A stretch of DNA of 64,000 bases from Niastella vici (GTDB taxonomy: Bacteria > Bacteroidota > Bacteroidia > Chitinophagales > Chitinophagaceae). Where the stretch lies: assembly GCF_002077945.1 (NCBI RefSeq), contig NZ_LVYD01000044.1, positions 186,001-250,000 of the forward strand, in the 5' to 3' direction. Below are positions 32,945 through 41,973 of this stretch, one piece after another (the stretch's first letter is position 1; each line of letters begins with the position of its first letter). The translations under genes and the position numbers were made by a program. Under the pieces are notes generated by a model that did not search any database, had not been told where the DNA came from, and worked only from the letters and a program-made list of their open reading frames with translations.

Positions 32945-35470
32945 TTATTCCTGCTTATGCCTGATCAATGGCTTTTCTGGTTTATATTGATGCGTTTTAT
33001 ACATTTCAAACCAGGCAACACTTATAAATGCCACACCTGTGCATAATAAGAACCTGGTTGCAGTGAGCGGCGCCAACCCGAATATTTCCTGAACTGGAGT
33101 TACAAGCTGGAGCACCGTCAAAAATGCTATCGAGATAAATATTACCCAGGGAGCCAGGTTGTTTTTATAAAGAATGGTGCGGGTAATATTTTCTGTGAAT
33201 GACCGGTTGGTGAATGTGAGAATGATGTTGCTGATTATAAGCGTATTAAAAACCATGGTCCTGGTTTCAGGAAGTGTGTCGCCCAGGTACATGGAAAAAT
33301 AATAGGTCCATAATACGCCTGTTGTAATGAGCAAGCCCTGAATGATGCTGATGAATAGCTCATCCTGTTGAAACAGGCCCGGGCTCCGTTTTCGTGGTGG
33401 CCGCAACATAAGCTGTTCTTCAACCGGCTCCCGCTCAAAGAATACAGAGCAGGTGGGCCCCATGATCAGCTCCAAAAAGATGACGTGAACGGGGGTGAAA
33501 ATATTGGGATACTTCCAACCCAGCAACAGGGGCACAGAGGCCGTTAGGATAATAGGTATATGAATAGAGATAATATACCGGATGGCTTTTTTCAGATTAT
33601 TGAAGATCTTCCGGCCCTGTTTTATGGCTTCCACCACTTTTGCAGGATCGTCGTCTGTTATGATGAGGTCGGCAGCCTGCCTGGCCATTTCGGTGCCTTT
33701 TTTACCGAGGGCGATACCAATATCTGAAGCTTTCAGGGCGGGCGCATCGTTAACGCCATCACCCGTCATGGCTACAATATGATCATTTGATTTTAAAGCG
33801 TTAACCACTTTTTGTTTGGCCTCAGGAAACATCCTGACGTACAAACTGATCTCTTCAACCGCCTTCTTTAATTCATTTTCATGCATTTGCAATACCTGAT
33901 CACCGGTAACATATTTCAGATAGCCTGTTATGCCCACCTGCTGGCAAATATTTACAGCTGTTTCAGCAAAATCACCGGTCAGTAGTTTGATGTGCAACCC
34001 GGCGTCGTAAAATTGTTTAATTACCTGTGAAATATTCTTTCGTGGGGGATCATATAAACATAACAAGCCTTCAAATTTCCAGTTGAAATCATCCTGTTCC
34101 GGTGGAAATTCTTTTTCCTTATGTACGGCGCTGGCTACGCCGATGACCCGGTAGCCTTTTTGCGCCTGCGCGCTCGCTTGTTTTAGTATTTGGGTTGCCT
34201 CACCTGCATTTAATTTGCAGGCCCGTATTATTCTTTCCGGGGCGCCTTTGGCTGCTGCTACGTGTGTATTGTTCTCATAAAAAATATGTGTCATCATGGG
34301 CGGAATTCCCTGCAGGGGGTATTCATACACCTGTTTTGGCAATTCGTGCATTTGATAGCCGGAATATAATTGGTATGCTTCGTGGATGGCTTTTTCCATG
34401 GGATCGAAAGGCGCTCGTTCACTGGCCATCACCCCAAAACGCAATACATTTGAATCCTTTAATCTTTCGCCGGCTTCGATGAACGTATCTTTTTCAAAAT
34501 CATAAATGGTTTTTACGCTCATTTTGTTTTCTGTAATAGTGCCTGTTTTATCGAGGCAAATTACATCTACCGCACCGAGGTTTTCAATGGTTTGCGGTTG
34601 ACGGGTAATGATGCCCAGCCGGCTCATTTGCCAGGCGCCCAAAGCCAGAAAGGAGGAGAATGCCACCGGTATTTCTTCCGGAATGGCCGCCATGGCCAGG
34701 GTTAAGGCAAACAGCAGGCTTTGTATCGCCAATCCGATCTTGAGGTAATTTACCAGCCAGATGATCAGGAAGGCGGTTATCCCAAAGATCGCCAGTTGAC
34801 GTACAAAGCGGTTTACCTGGTTTTGCAACAGCGTTTTGGGGGCTGTTATAGTGCTAACGGTTTTTCCCACTTTACCCAATAAAGTATTATTGCCGGTGGC
34901 CGTTATTATGGCGTAACACTTTCCTGTATTAACAGTAGTGCCCTGATACAGACTATTTTTTCCGGAGGTTTCATCTTTCTCTGCAGGCATCGATTCGCCG
35001 GTGATAGCGGATTCATTTACCGAAAGGTCGTTTTGCTGTATAATAGTGGCATCTGCGGGAACTTTGTTGCCTTCTTCCAAAATGATCACATCGCCGGGCA
35101 CCAATTCTTCAGTGCGGATCTCTTTTTCAATTCCATCCCTGATCACTCTCACTTCAGGCGCTGTATATTGTTTTAAAGCTTCCAGGGCGCGGGTGCTGCG
35201 TACATCCTGGTATAATGAGATAGCTGCTACAAAACAGATGGCTACCAGCATCATGATGCCTTCTGTTGACTGACCGAGTATAAAGTATATGGCACAGGCG
35301 ATCATCAGCAGGATAAACATGGGCTCCCTGACTATATCGGCCAGTATATGCAATAATTGCCTGGGTTTCTCTAACTGAAAGCTGTTTTTTCCATGCTCCT
35401 GTTGCAAGACAGGAATATCAGATTCTGAAAGTCCCCGTACATTTCCTATGGTTAATACTTTGCCAGGCAT
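32945..35470 (-). CDS. P-type cation-transporting ATPase (type II-like)
   Basis: 841 residues. Phosphatase loop AITGESMPAEKD, phosphorylation site CLDKTGTITENKM, ATP-binding KGAPERI, hinge MTGDGVNDAPALKASDIGIALG; ten helices. Helix 4 reads AAIPEEIPVAFSSFLALG, with PEEIP where Ca-pumps have PEGLP, so the transported cation is not certain (Ca2+, Na+ or other). Inner membrane. Plays the place of CtpF of the DosR regulon in gene content. A Fnr-type box lies 45-56 bp upstream of the ATG. Confidence 0.92.
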   Translation of the reverse strand: MPGKVLTIGNVRGLSESDIPVLQQEHGKNSFQLEKPRQLLHILADIVREPMFILLMIACAIYFILGQSTEGIMMLVAICFVAAISLYQDVRSTRALEALKQYTAPEVRVIRDGIEKEIRTEELVPGDVIILEEGNKVPADATIIQQNDLSVNESAITGESMPAEKDETSGKNSLYQGTTVNTGKCYAIITATGNNTLLGKVGKTVSTITAPKTLLQNQVNRFVRQLAIFGITAFLIIWLVNYLKIGLAIQSLLFALTLAMAAIPEEIPVAFSSFLALGAWQMSRLGIITRQPQTIENLGAVDVICLDKTGTITENKMSVKTIYDFEKDTFIEAGERLKDSNVLRFGVMASERAPFDPMEKAIHEAYQLYSGYQMHELPKQVYEYPLQGIPPMMTHIFYENNTHVAAAKGAPERIIRACKLNAGEATQILKQASAQAQKGYRVIGVASAVHKEKEFPPEQDDFNWKFEGLLCLYDPPRKNISQVIKQFYDAGLHIKLLTGDFAETAVNICQQVGITGYLKYVTGDQVLQMHENELKKAVEEISLYVRMFPEAKQKVVNALKSNDHIVAMTGDGVNDAPALKASDIGIALGKKGTEMARQAADLIITDDDPAKVVEAIKQGRKIFNNLKKAIRYIISIHIPIILTASVPLLLGWKYPNIFTPVHVIFLELIMGPTCSVFFEREPVEEQLMLRPPRKRSPGLFQQDELFISIIQGLLITTGVLWTYYFSMYLGDTLPETRTMVFNTLIISNIILTFTNRSFTENITRTILYKNNLAPWVIFISIAFLTVLQLVTPVQEIFGLAPLTATRFLLCTGVAFISVAWFEMYKTHQYKPEKPLIRHKQE

Positions 35471-35483
35471 GTGATATATAAAG

Positions 35484-35526
35484 TCAAGGTATATATGTTA
35501 ATGACCAAACACAATGACAATTATCA
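35484..35526 (-). promoter_or_regulatory. Fnr-type box upstream of the P-type ATPase gene
   Basis: Palindrome TGACAATTATCA (35515-35526, minus strand TGATAATTGTCA); at 33 bp is TACCTTGA (minus strand, 35491-35484), keeping TAnnTT. Confidence 0.45.
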
Positions 35527-35562
35527 TGATTGATCAAAATAGCAGTCAACGTTTTTGCCGCG

Positions 35563-36285
35563 TTAATTATATAATTCCTGTTCTTCTGTGATCTGAATTT
35601 GAGCTATCCAGCAAAGCATCAATGACCGTATGTTGTCGATGCTGTCAATTAAGTTTTCAGTATAGGCCATAAGTTCCTGTAACTGGTCGGCTATATAACT
35701 GGTAAGCTGAACCCCTTTATCGGACCTGCTGTTACTGGCTTCAAATTGCCAGGCTGTAACAATATAATTGTAATAAGCTAAGATGTTTTTCATGTAAAAT
35801 TCTGTCATGTCAATTATCGGGGCTATCGAAGAACTTTCAACAGCTGCGATATTGGCTGATTCTGTCAAATGAGTATAATATTGTTCCAATGGGTCATACA
35901 CCTGATCCTGGAAATCATTTATTAAAGCATTCATGAGTTCTGAAAAGGATAATAACATGGCTATGTGATCTTTGTAAAAACGGGCTGTATAAGGTTCCCG
36001 CTGTTGGCAGGTTTCACATTCATTTTTAAACCATTTTATCTTGTTTAACAGCTGCCGGTCAATTGGGAGATTTTCATTTTTCAGGGAGTGAAGAAGTTGC
36101 GCTATAAAACGGGTATTAAAGAATGTATCAATTAGCTTTTCTCCGATTGCACTCAATTCTCCATTATCGCCTGCATATTGCCTTATAAGAAGGTTGCCAA
36201 ATGGGAATTCTTCGGTAGCTGTATATAGTTCGCTTTCGCTCCTGAATTGCTTTGCAAAGTCTTTGCTGAAATTGTTGTGTAACAT
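35563..36285 (-). CDS. Uncharacterised helical protein
   Basis: 240 residues from the ATG at 36285; an upstream in-frame start at 36339 adds a hydrophobic stretch that looks non-coding. Almost entirely helical with no transmembrane segment, a single CETC motif (NECETCQQRE, near residue 95) and many acidic residues. I do not recognise a family. It is upstream of and on the same strand as the P-type ATPase, 92 bp apart, but the ATPase has its own predicted promoter. Confidence 0.6.
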   Translation of the reverse strand: MLHNNFSKDFAKQFRSESELYTATEEFPFGNLLIRQYAGDNGELSAIGEKLIDTFFNTRFIAQLLHSLKNENLPIDRQLLNKIKWFKNECETCQQREPYTARFYKDHIAMLLSFSELMNALINDFQDQVYDPLEQYYTHLTESANIAAVESSSIAPIIDMTEFYMKNILAYYNYIVTAWQFEASNSRSDKGVQLTSYIADQLQELMAYTENLIDSIDNIRSLMLCWIAQIQITEEQELYN

Positions 36286-36421
36286 ATGTAAAGATTTTAA
36301 GATGACCGGTGAAAACAACAATACAATATTACCCTTCACACAGCCTGATTCATATGAGCAGCCTCAAAACACTGACTGATTAATGGCTGATAGGCGCGCT
36401 GAAGCTAATCAGGCAGGCGCA

Positions 36422-36464
36422 TGACATGGATCAGCATTTTTTCTGATCGAAAGATCCAATTTTA
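36422..36464 (+). promoter_or_regulatory. Fnr-type box upstream of ftsH
   Basis: Palindrome TGACATGGATCA (36422-36433); at 33 bp is CAATTTTA (36457-36464), a weak -7 box. About 85 bp before the ftsH start. Confidence 0.4.
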
Positions 36465-36515
36465 TGAAATGGGATAAGTGGCTAACAATTAAACAATACA
36501 ATAAAACAGGCTACT

Positions 36516-38468
36516 ATGCAGCCAGATAAAGAAAATAAAAAACGATCTGAACAAACACCCTCGCCCAAGATGGTGCCGCTAATTTGGCCGGTGCTTATAC
36601 TGTTGGGTATGTTTATATTTCCGTTGGTTTCGAAATGGATCAGCAATCCCGTTACGGAAATTACCTGGACCGAATTTGAAGGGAATATTTTAAATAAAGG
36701 AGCTGTTGAGAAATTAACCGTTATAAACCAGGATTATGTTGAGATCTATCTGAAACCGGCATTTAAAACCGATACTGCGTTTGCAAAAGTTTTCAAGCCC
36801 CTGATAGGGAATGAACCCAATCCCGGCCCACATTATATGATGACCATCGGGACAATTGAAAGTTTTGAGCGCAAACTGGATGCCGCCGAAGAAAAGCGCT
36901 TTGGGAAGGAAATAATCCCCATAACCTATATGAAAAGAACAAATGGTTTTTGGGGCCTTGCCGGCTGGATAATCCCTTTTATTATCCTGTTCATCTTATG
37001 GCAGTACGTATACAGGAAAAATGCCGGCGGCTCTTCCGCTTTCAATTTTGGCAAATCAACTGCCACACTGCTCGATAAGGAAAATAAAAGCACCATAACC
37101 TTCGATGAGGTGGCCGGTCTTGATGAAGCTGAACTGGAAGTAAAAGAGATTGTTGATTTCCTGAAGAATCCTCAGCATTTCACGAAGTTGGGGGCAAAGA
37201 TCCCGAAGGGGGTGATCCTGGTTGGCCCGCCCGGCACCGGAAAAACATTGCTGGCCAAAGCAGTGGCAGGGGAGGCCCAGGTTCCCTTTTTCAGCATTTC
37301 CGGGTCGGAGTTCGTTGAAATGTTTGTGGGCGTGGGGGCCTCACGGGTGCGCGACCTGTTTAAAAATGCCAAGGAAAAAGCACCCTGTATAGTTTTTATA
37401 GACGAGATCGATGCTATAGGAAGATCGAGAAGCCGGAATGCTTTTTTCACCGGCGCCAATGATGAACGGGAGAGTACATTGAACCAGTTGCTCACCGAAA
37501 TGGATGGGTTTGGAACCAATACCGGTGTCATAGTACTGGCGGCCACCAACCGGGCCGATATGCTGGACCCTGCCTTGCTGCGTCCCGGCCGGTTCGACAG
37601 GCATATATATCTTGAGTTGCCTAATTTAAAAGAACGGGCAGCTATATTCAAAGTACATATTCGATCGCTTGTGCTCGATGATACCATTGATCTGCAATTC
37701 CTGGCTGCGCAAACCCCGGGTTTTTCAGGCGCAGATATTGCCAATATTTGTAACGAGGCTGCACTCATTGCCGCCCGCAGAAAAAAAGAGCAGGTTGGCA
37801 AACCCGATTTTATGGATGCCATTGATCGCATTGTGGCCGGGCTTGAAAGAAAAAGCAAGATCATTTCCAGTGATGAAAAGAAAATGATCGCTTATCACGA
37901 AGCCGGACATGCGCTTGCAAGCTGGTTGTTGCCCATGGTAGATCCGCTGGTAAAGGTTTCCATTATACCAAGAGGTAAATCACTGGGCGCTGCGTGGTAC
38001 CTTCCTGAAGAAAAGAACCTGAGAACAAAGACAGCCTTTAATGAACATCTGTGTGCCACATTAGGCGGGCGTGCTGCCGAGGAGGTGATTTTTGGCGAAG
38101 TATCCAGTGGGGCGCTTGACGACCTGGAAAAAGTAACCAAAGAAGCTTATATGATGATTGCCTGGTATGGATTTAATGAAAAAGTGGGGAACGTCAGTTT
38201 TTATGACTCTTCCGGTCAACGGGATGCCGCATTTCAAAAGCCTTACAGCGAGGAAACCGGAAAACTTATTGATGAAGAAGTGCGCAAGCTGGTAGATAAT
38301 GCCTATCAGCAAACGAAATCACTTCTTTTGCAAAACAAACAATACCTTATTAAGGTAGCTGAATTATTGTTACAGAAAGAAGTGATCTTTAAAGAGGACC
38401 TCGAAAATATATTAGGCCGCCGGGTGGTTGGTAATGAAGCCAGCCCCCAGGCTGCAACAGCTGTTTAA
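36516..38468 (+). CDS. ftsH: ATP-dependent zinc metalloprotease FtsH
   Basis: 650 residues. Two transmembrane helices (about 20-40 and 145-165) with a periplasmic domain between, AAA module with Walker [15 protein letters not shown], Walker [13 protein letters not shown] and second-region-of-homology arginines ([12 protein letters not shown]), then M41 protease [13 protein letters not shown] and the third ligand Asp in [15 protein letters not shown]. Degrades membrane and regulatory proteins. Its place in a stress island and a C-terminus without the long Bacteroidota tail suggest an accessory FtsH beside a housekeeping copy elsewhere. Confidence 0.94.
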   Translation: MQPDKENKKRSEQTPSPKMVPLIWPVLILLGMFIFPLVSKWISNPVTEITWTEFEGNILNKGAVEKLTVINQDYVEIYLKPAFKTDTAFAKVFKPLIGNEPNPGPHYMMTIGTIESFERKLDAAEEKRFGKEIIPITYMKRTNGFWGLAGWIIPFIILFILWQYVYRKNAGGSSAFNFGKSTATLLDKENKSTITFDEVAGLDEAELEVKEIVDFLKNPQHFTKLGAKIPKGVILVGPPGTGKTLLAKAVAGEAQVPFFSISGSEFVEMFVGVGASRVRDLFKNAKEKAPCIVFIDEIDAIGRSRSRNAFFTGANDERESTLNQLLTEMDGFGTNTGVIVLAATNRADMLDPALLRPGRFDRHIYLELPNLKERAAIFKVHIRSLVLDDTIDLQFLAAQTPGFSGADIANICNEAALIAARRKKEQVGKPDFMDAIDRIVAGLERKSKIISSDEKKMIAYHEAGHALASWLLPMVDPLVKVSIIPRGKSLGAAWYLPEEKNLRTKTAFNEHLCATLGGRAAEEVIFGEVSSGALDDLEKVTKEAYMMIAWYGFNEKVGNVSFYDSSGQRDAAFQKPYSEETGKLIDEEVRKLVDNAYQQTKSLLLQNKQYLIKVAELLLQKEVIFKEDLENILGRRVVGNEASPQAATAV

Positions 38469-38496
38469 TTTTTATTATGCCATAAAATGGTTGTTT

Positions 38497-39504
38497 ATGC
38501 ACTTGCCACCTTCCATGTACGCGATGGTACTTGAAAAGGCCGGTCAACCACTGGTATATAAGTCATTGCCACTGCCTGTTCCTTCACCCCGTCAGGTGTT
38601 GGTTAAGGTGATAGCCTGTGGCGTTTGCCGAACCGATCTGCATATTATAGATGGTGAATTAGCATCGCCCAAATTGCCGCTTATTCCCGGGCATGAGATT
38701 GTTGGAACCGTTGTACAAACAGGCAGCGAAGTAACGAAATGTAAAGTAGGGGATTCAGTAGGCATTCCCTGGTTGGGTTATACCTGCGGAAAATGCCAGT
38801 ATTGCCTCAAAGGGCAGGAAAACCTGTGCACGCAGGCCGGTTTTACAGGTTATACCATCGATGGAGGTTACGCAGAATATACGGTAGCTGATCACCGTTT
38901 TTGTTTTCCTCTTTCGCAACAATATGCAAATGCGCAAAGTGCTCCCCTGCTGTGTGCCGGGTTAATTGGTTACCGGTCTTATGCAATGATAAAAGAACAG
39001 GCAGAAAAAATCGGTATTTATGGATTTGGTGCAGCTGCACACATACTTATACAACTTGCCACATCGCAGGGAAAAAGAATTTATGCATTTACCCGCGCTG
39101 GTGATGTGGCCGCGCAACAATTTGCCGGGCGGTTGGGTGCCCAATGGGTGGGCGATTCAAACCAGTTGGCTCCCGAGCCGTTGGATGCTGCTATCATTTT
39201 TGCGCCTGCAGGCGAACTGGTGCCCAAAGCTTTGCAGGATGTTGATAAAGGCGGTATAGTCGTTTGTGGCGGTATTCATATGAGCGATATCCCTTCGTTT
39301 CCCTATAAATGGCTCTGGCAGGAACGGGTGATAAGGTCGGTGGCGAATCTTACCCGTAAAGATGGTGAAGCGTTTTTTGAACAAATAGCAAAAACTACCA
39401 TACAAACAGAAACGCATTTATATCCTTTATCCCAGGCAAATAAAGCGTTAGACGATCTCAGGCATGGAAGCTTCCAGGGCGCGGCAGTGCTGATTATGGA
39501 ATAA
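38497..39504 (+). CDS. Zinc-dependent alcohol dehydrogenase
   Basis: 335 residues from the ATG at 38497; 38515 (MYAMVLEK) is equally possible, and the open frame overlaps ftsH upstream. Catalytic zinc ligands in ACGVCRTDLHI and PGHEIVGTV, structural zinc Cys set in TCGKCQYCLKGQENLC, Rossmann loop IYGFGAAAHI. MDR family, resembles AdhA-type enzymes induced under low oxygen. It starts 28 bp after ftsH and is probably in its transcript. Confidence 0.88.
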   Translation: MHLPPSMYAMVLEKAGQPLVYKSLPLPVPSPRQVLVKVIACGVCRTDLHIIDGELASPKLPLIPGHEIVGTVVQTGSEVTKCKVGDSVGIPWLGYTCGKCQYCLKGQENLCTQAGFTGYTIDGGYAEYTVADHRFCFPLSQQYANAQSAPLLCAGLIGYRSYAMIKEQAEKIGIYGFGAAAHILIQLATSQGKRIYAFTRAGDVAAQQFAGRLGAQWVGDSNQLAPEPLDAAIIFAPAGELVPKALQDVDKGGIVVCGGIHMSDIPSFPYKWLWQERVIRSVANLTRKDGEAFFEQIAKTTIQTETHLYPLSQANKALDDLRHGSFQGAAVLIME

Positions 39505-39527
39505 AGCGGGTAGCGCCTGTTTAATTT

Positions 39528-39570
39528 TGATCAATATCATTCCCCATGCTGTTTAACGTCATCGGTTTTG
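39528..39570 (+). promoter_or_regulatory. Fnr-type box upstream of the first tandem usp gene
   Basis: TTGATCAATATCAT includes the palindrome TGATCAATATCA (39528-39539), close to the Fnr consensus. At 33 bp is CGGTTTTG (39563-39570), with TTTG but not TA. About 100 bp before the ATG. Confidence 0.45.
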
Positions 39571-39632
39571 CCTTGCTTTCGAAATAACTTCATAGGGATA
39601 TTTTATACGCCATTTCTTCAATATTAATTCAC

Positions 39633-40457
39633 ATGAAAAAGATAATTCTTGCCTTTGATGGAGCAAATTTTAGTGAGGGCGCTTTCAATTTTGCCCGTAA
39701 ACTGAATCAAATGTCGCCCATATTACTCACTGGTGTTTTTCTGCCGCAAATAGATTATGCAGCTTTGTGGAGTTATTCCGCGGTAGCCAGCGCAGGCGCA
39801 TTTATACCATTATTAGAAGAGGATGATGCTGCAACTATTGAACAGAATATTGAGCGCTTTAAATCGCTATGTCAATCAAATGGTATTGAATACCGGGTGC
39901 ATAAGGAATTCGTTGATTTTGCATTACCCGGATTGAAAAATGAAACCCGGTTTACAGATCTGTTGATATTAGGTAGTGAATCGTTTTATTTGAATATAGG
40001 CATTAACGAACCTAATAACTATCTGAAAGATGCCATTCATCATGCTGAATGCCCGGTGTTGGTGGTGCCTGAGCAATTTGAGTTTCCCGAAAAGAACATC
40101 CTGGCCTACGATGGCAGCGAATCTTCAGTATATGCGATCAAACAATTTGCATACCTGTTCCCTGAATTCAAAGATAACAAAACGGTATTGTTATATGCCG
40201 GCGAAAAAGAGGAGGACTCATTTCCTGATGAACAGAATATAGAAGAACTGGTAAGCCGCCATTTTACAGATCTCACTTTGTTTAAACTGGGTGTTGATCC
40301 TAAAAAGTATTTCGCTTCGTGGAGCAGTGAAAAAAAAGGAAGCATTTTAGTGAGCGGAGCATATGGCCGGTCTTCATTTTCCATGATGTTCAAAAAAAGC
40401 TTCGTTTCAGACGTTATTCGTGATCATAAGCTGCCAGTGTTTATTGCAAATAGATAA
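39633..40457 (+). CDS. Universal stress protein, copy A
   Basis: 274 residues: one N-terminal UspA domain (KKIILAFDGANFSEGAFNFA to CPVLVVPEQFEFPE) and a second, smaller domain (KNILAYDGSESSVYAIKQFA to KLPVFIANR). GSESFYLNIG and SGAYGRSSFSMMFKKS form loops near the nucleotide-binding region. Cytoplasmic. Close paralogue of the protein encoded at 41118-41942, with similar lengths and most residues identical by eye; the two flank a secreted protein gene. Confidence 0.88.
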   Translation: MKKIILAFDGANFSEGAFNFARKLNQMSPILLTGVFLPQIDYAALWSYSAVASAGAFIPLLEEDDAATIEQNIERFKSLCQSNGIEYRVHKEFVDFALPGLKNETRFTDLLILGSESFYLNIGINEPNNYLKDAIHHAECPVLVVPEQFEFPEKNILAYDGSESSVYAIKQFAYLFPEFKDNKTVLLYAGEKEEDSFPDEQNIEELVSRHFTDLTLFKLGVDPKKYFASWSSEKKGSILVSGAYGRSSFSMMFKKSFVSDVIRDHKLPVFIANR

Positions 40458-40486
40458 CGATTATTATATACTTTAAAATTAAGATT

Positions 40487-40993
40487 ATGAAACACTCAAT
40501 TTCAATGCTTGTTGCAGCAATATTTGCATTAGGTTATGCTGTTCCTGTACTTGCACAGGAAGTTTTACCAGAGGTTACTGTAGTGGCAACAAACTATAAG
40601 TACCTGAAGTCAGTCGGCGGAAAGGAAGTGGCTCAGCCGGTACAAACGCTTCAACGCACCGCTGCCGCTTATGACGTAAAGAAATCCGAGTATTATGAAG
40701 ATGATTATGAAACCTATTTTGTTTCGTTTTACATTCCCGACGGAGAAATTCTGGCTGCCTATGATAAAAACGGAAAATTGATTCGTACTGCTGAAAAGTA
40801 TAAAAATGTAAAACTGCCGGCTGCCGTTACCAATGCTGTTGCTAAAAGGTTCCCGAACTGGAAAATTTCAAATGACACGTATCAGGTAATCTATTACGAT
40901 GAAAAGGGCTCCAATAAGAAATATAAATTGCTGTTGGAAAACGGGGACAAACGAATGAAGGTAAAAGTTAATGAAGCGGGTGAATTCTTTTAA
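40487..40993 (+). CDS. Secreted PepSY-like protein
   Basis: 168 residues with a signal peptide (about 1-23, ending VLAQ) followed by PepSY-like repeats: YFVSFYIPDGEILAAYDKNG with an LPAAVTNAVAKRFPNWKI segment, then YQVIYYDEKGSNKKYKLLLENG. The LP..V..A....YP/FP.. pattern is that of the putative beta-lactamase-inhibitor-like/PepSY family of Bacteroidota. Periplasmic. Function unknown. Lies between two paralogous usp genes, 29 bp after the first, so likely cotranscribed with it. Confidence 0.75.
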   Translation: MKHSISMLVAAIFALGYAVPVLAQEVLPEVTVVATNYKYLKSVGGKEVAQPVQTLQRTAAAYDVKKSEYYEDDYETYFVSFYIPDGEILAAYDKNGKLIRTAEKYKNVKLPAAVTNAVAKRFPNWKISNDTYQVIYYDEKGSNKKYKLLLENGDKRMKVKVNEAGEFF

Positions 40994-41117
40994 TGGCTTT
41001 TAATCCATCTCCTGGGTGTTTATCTTAAACCGGTTCTTATTCCTTACCCTTTCTCTCCCGGCCCCTGATGGAACATAAATGATTTGTTTTAAACCCCATC
41101 ATAAATCTTAAAATTAA

Positions 41118-41942
41118 ATGAAAAAGATAATTCTTGCTTTTGATGGAGCTCATTTTAGTGAGGGCGCTTTTGAATTTGCGCGTAAAATGAATGAATTATC
41201 GCCTATTCTTCTTACCGGAGTTTTTTTGCCTCAGATAGATTATTCCGGTTTATGGGGTAGTTCAGCGGGCGTTCATGGTGGTATCCTTATGCCACTGGTT
41301 GAAGATGACGATGTTGAAACGGTAGAACGGAGTATAGGGCGATTTATATCATTGTGCCAGGCGAACGGTATTGATTACCGGTTGCATAAAGATTTTTCTG
41401 ATTTTGCATTGCCTGGTTTAAAAAAAGAAACCCGTTTTGCAGATCTGTTAATATTAGGTAGCGAGTCGTTTTATATGAATATTGGCATTAATGAACCCAA
41501 TAGTTATTTGACAGAGGCTATTCATGATGCAGAATGTCCTGTGATGGTAGTGCCGGAACAATTTGAATTTCCGGAAAAAAATATACTGACATATGATGGC
41601 AGCGAGTCGGCGGTTTACGCCATTAAGCAATTCGCGTACCTGTTCCCTGAACTTGCTAACAATAAAACAGTGTTAGTATATGCAAAGAATAATGATGAAA
41701 TAGCCTTTCCTGACGAACAGTACATAGAAGAGTTGTGCGCCAGGCATTTTCCTGAGCTAACTTTGTTTAAACTGGGTCTCGATCCGGATAAATATTTTGG
41801 ATTATGGAGTGGTGAAAAGCAGGGCGCAATGATTGTAAGCGGCGCATATGGCCGTTCCTCATTTTCAATGGTGTTTAAAAAAAGTTTTATTTCAGACGTT
41901 ATCCGGGATCATAAGCTGCCGGTGTTTATTGCAAACAGGTGA
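41118..41942 (+). CDS. Universal stress protein, copy B
   Basis: 274 residues, the same two-domain layout as copy A (KKIILAFDGAHFSEGAFEFA, GSESFYMNIG, KNILTYDGSESAVYAIKQFA, SGAYGRSSFSMVFKKS). Differences are scattered substitutions, for example WGSSAGVHGGILMP against WSYSAVASAGAFIP near residue 48. Tandem duplication with the secreted protein gene between. The upstream 124 bp have no Fnr-type box, so copy B may depend on read-through or be regulated differently. Confidence 0.88.
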   Translation: MKKIILAFDGAHFSEGAFEFARKMNELSPILLTGVFLPQIDYSGLWGSSAGVHGGILMPLVEDDDVETVERSIGRFISLCQANGIDYRLHKDFSDFALPGLKKETRFADLLILGSESFYMNIGINEPNSYLTEAIHDAECPVMVVPEQFEFPEKNILTYDGSESAVYAIKQFAYLFPELANNKTVLVYAKNNDEIAFPDEQYIEELCARHFPELTLFKLGLDPDKYFGLWSGEKQGAMIVSGAYGRSSFSMVFKKSFISDVIRDHKLPVFIANR

Positions 41943-41973
41943 CGCTTTTGTAATCATTACTGACATTAAATTG

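Noticed and set aside
38428-38496. Alcohol dehydrogenase starting inside ftsH
   Set aside because: The upstream part overlaps the ftsH C-terminus in another frame and does not resemble the MDR family start; later ATGs give the usual length.
41943-41973. TGACATTAAATTGTCA between usp copy B and pfkB as a terminator or operator
   Set aside because: Arms are only 5 bp, no T-run, and the genes converge, so neither role is well supported.
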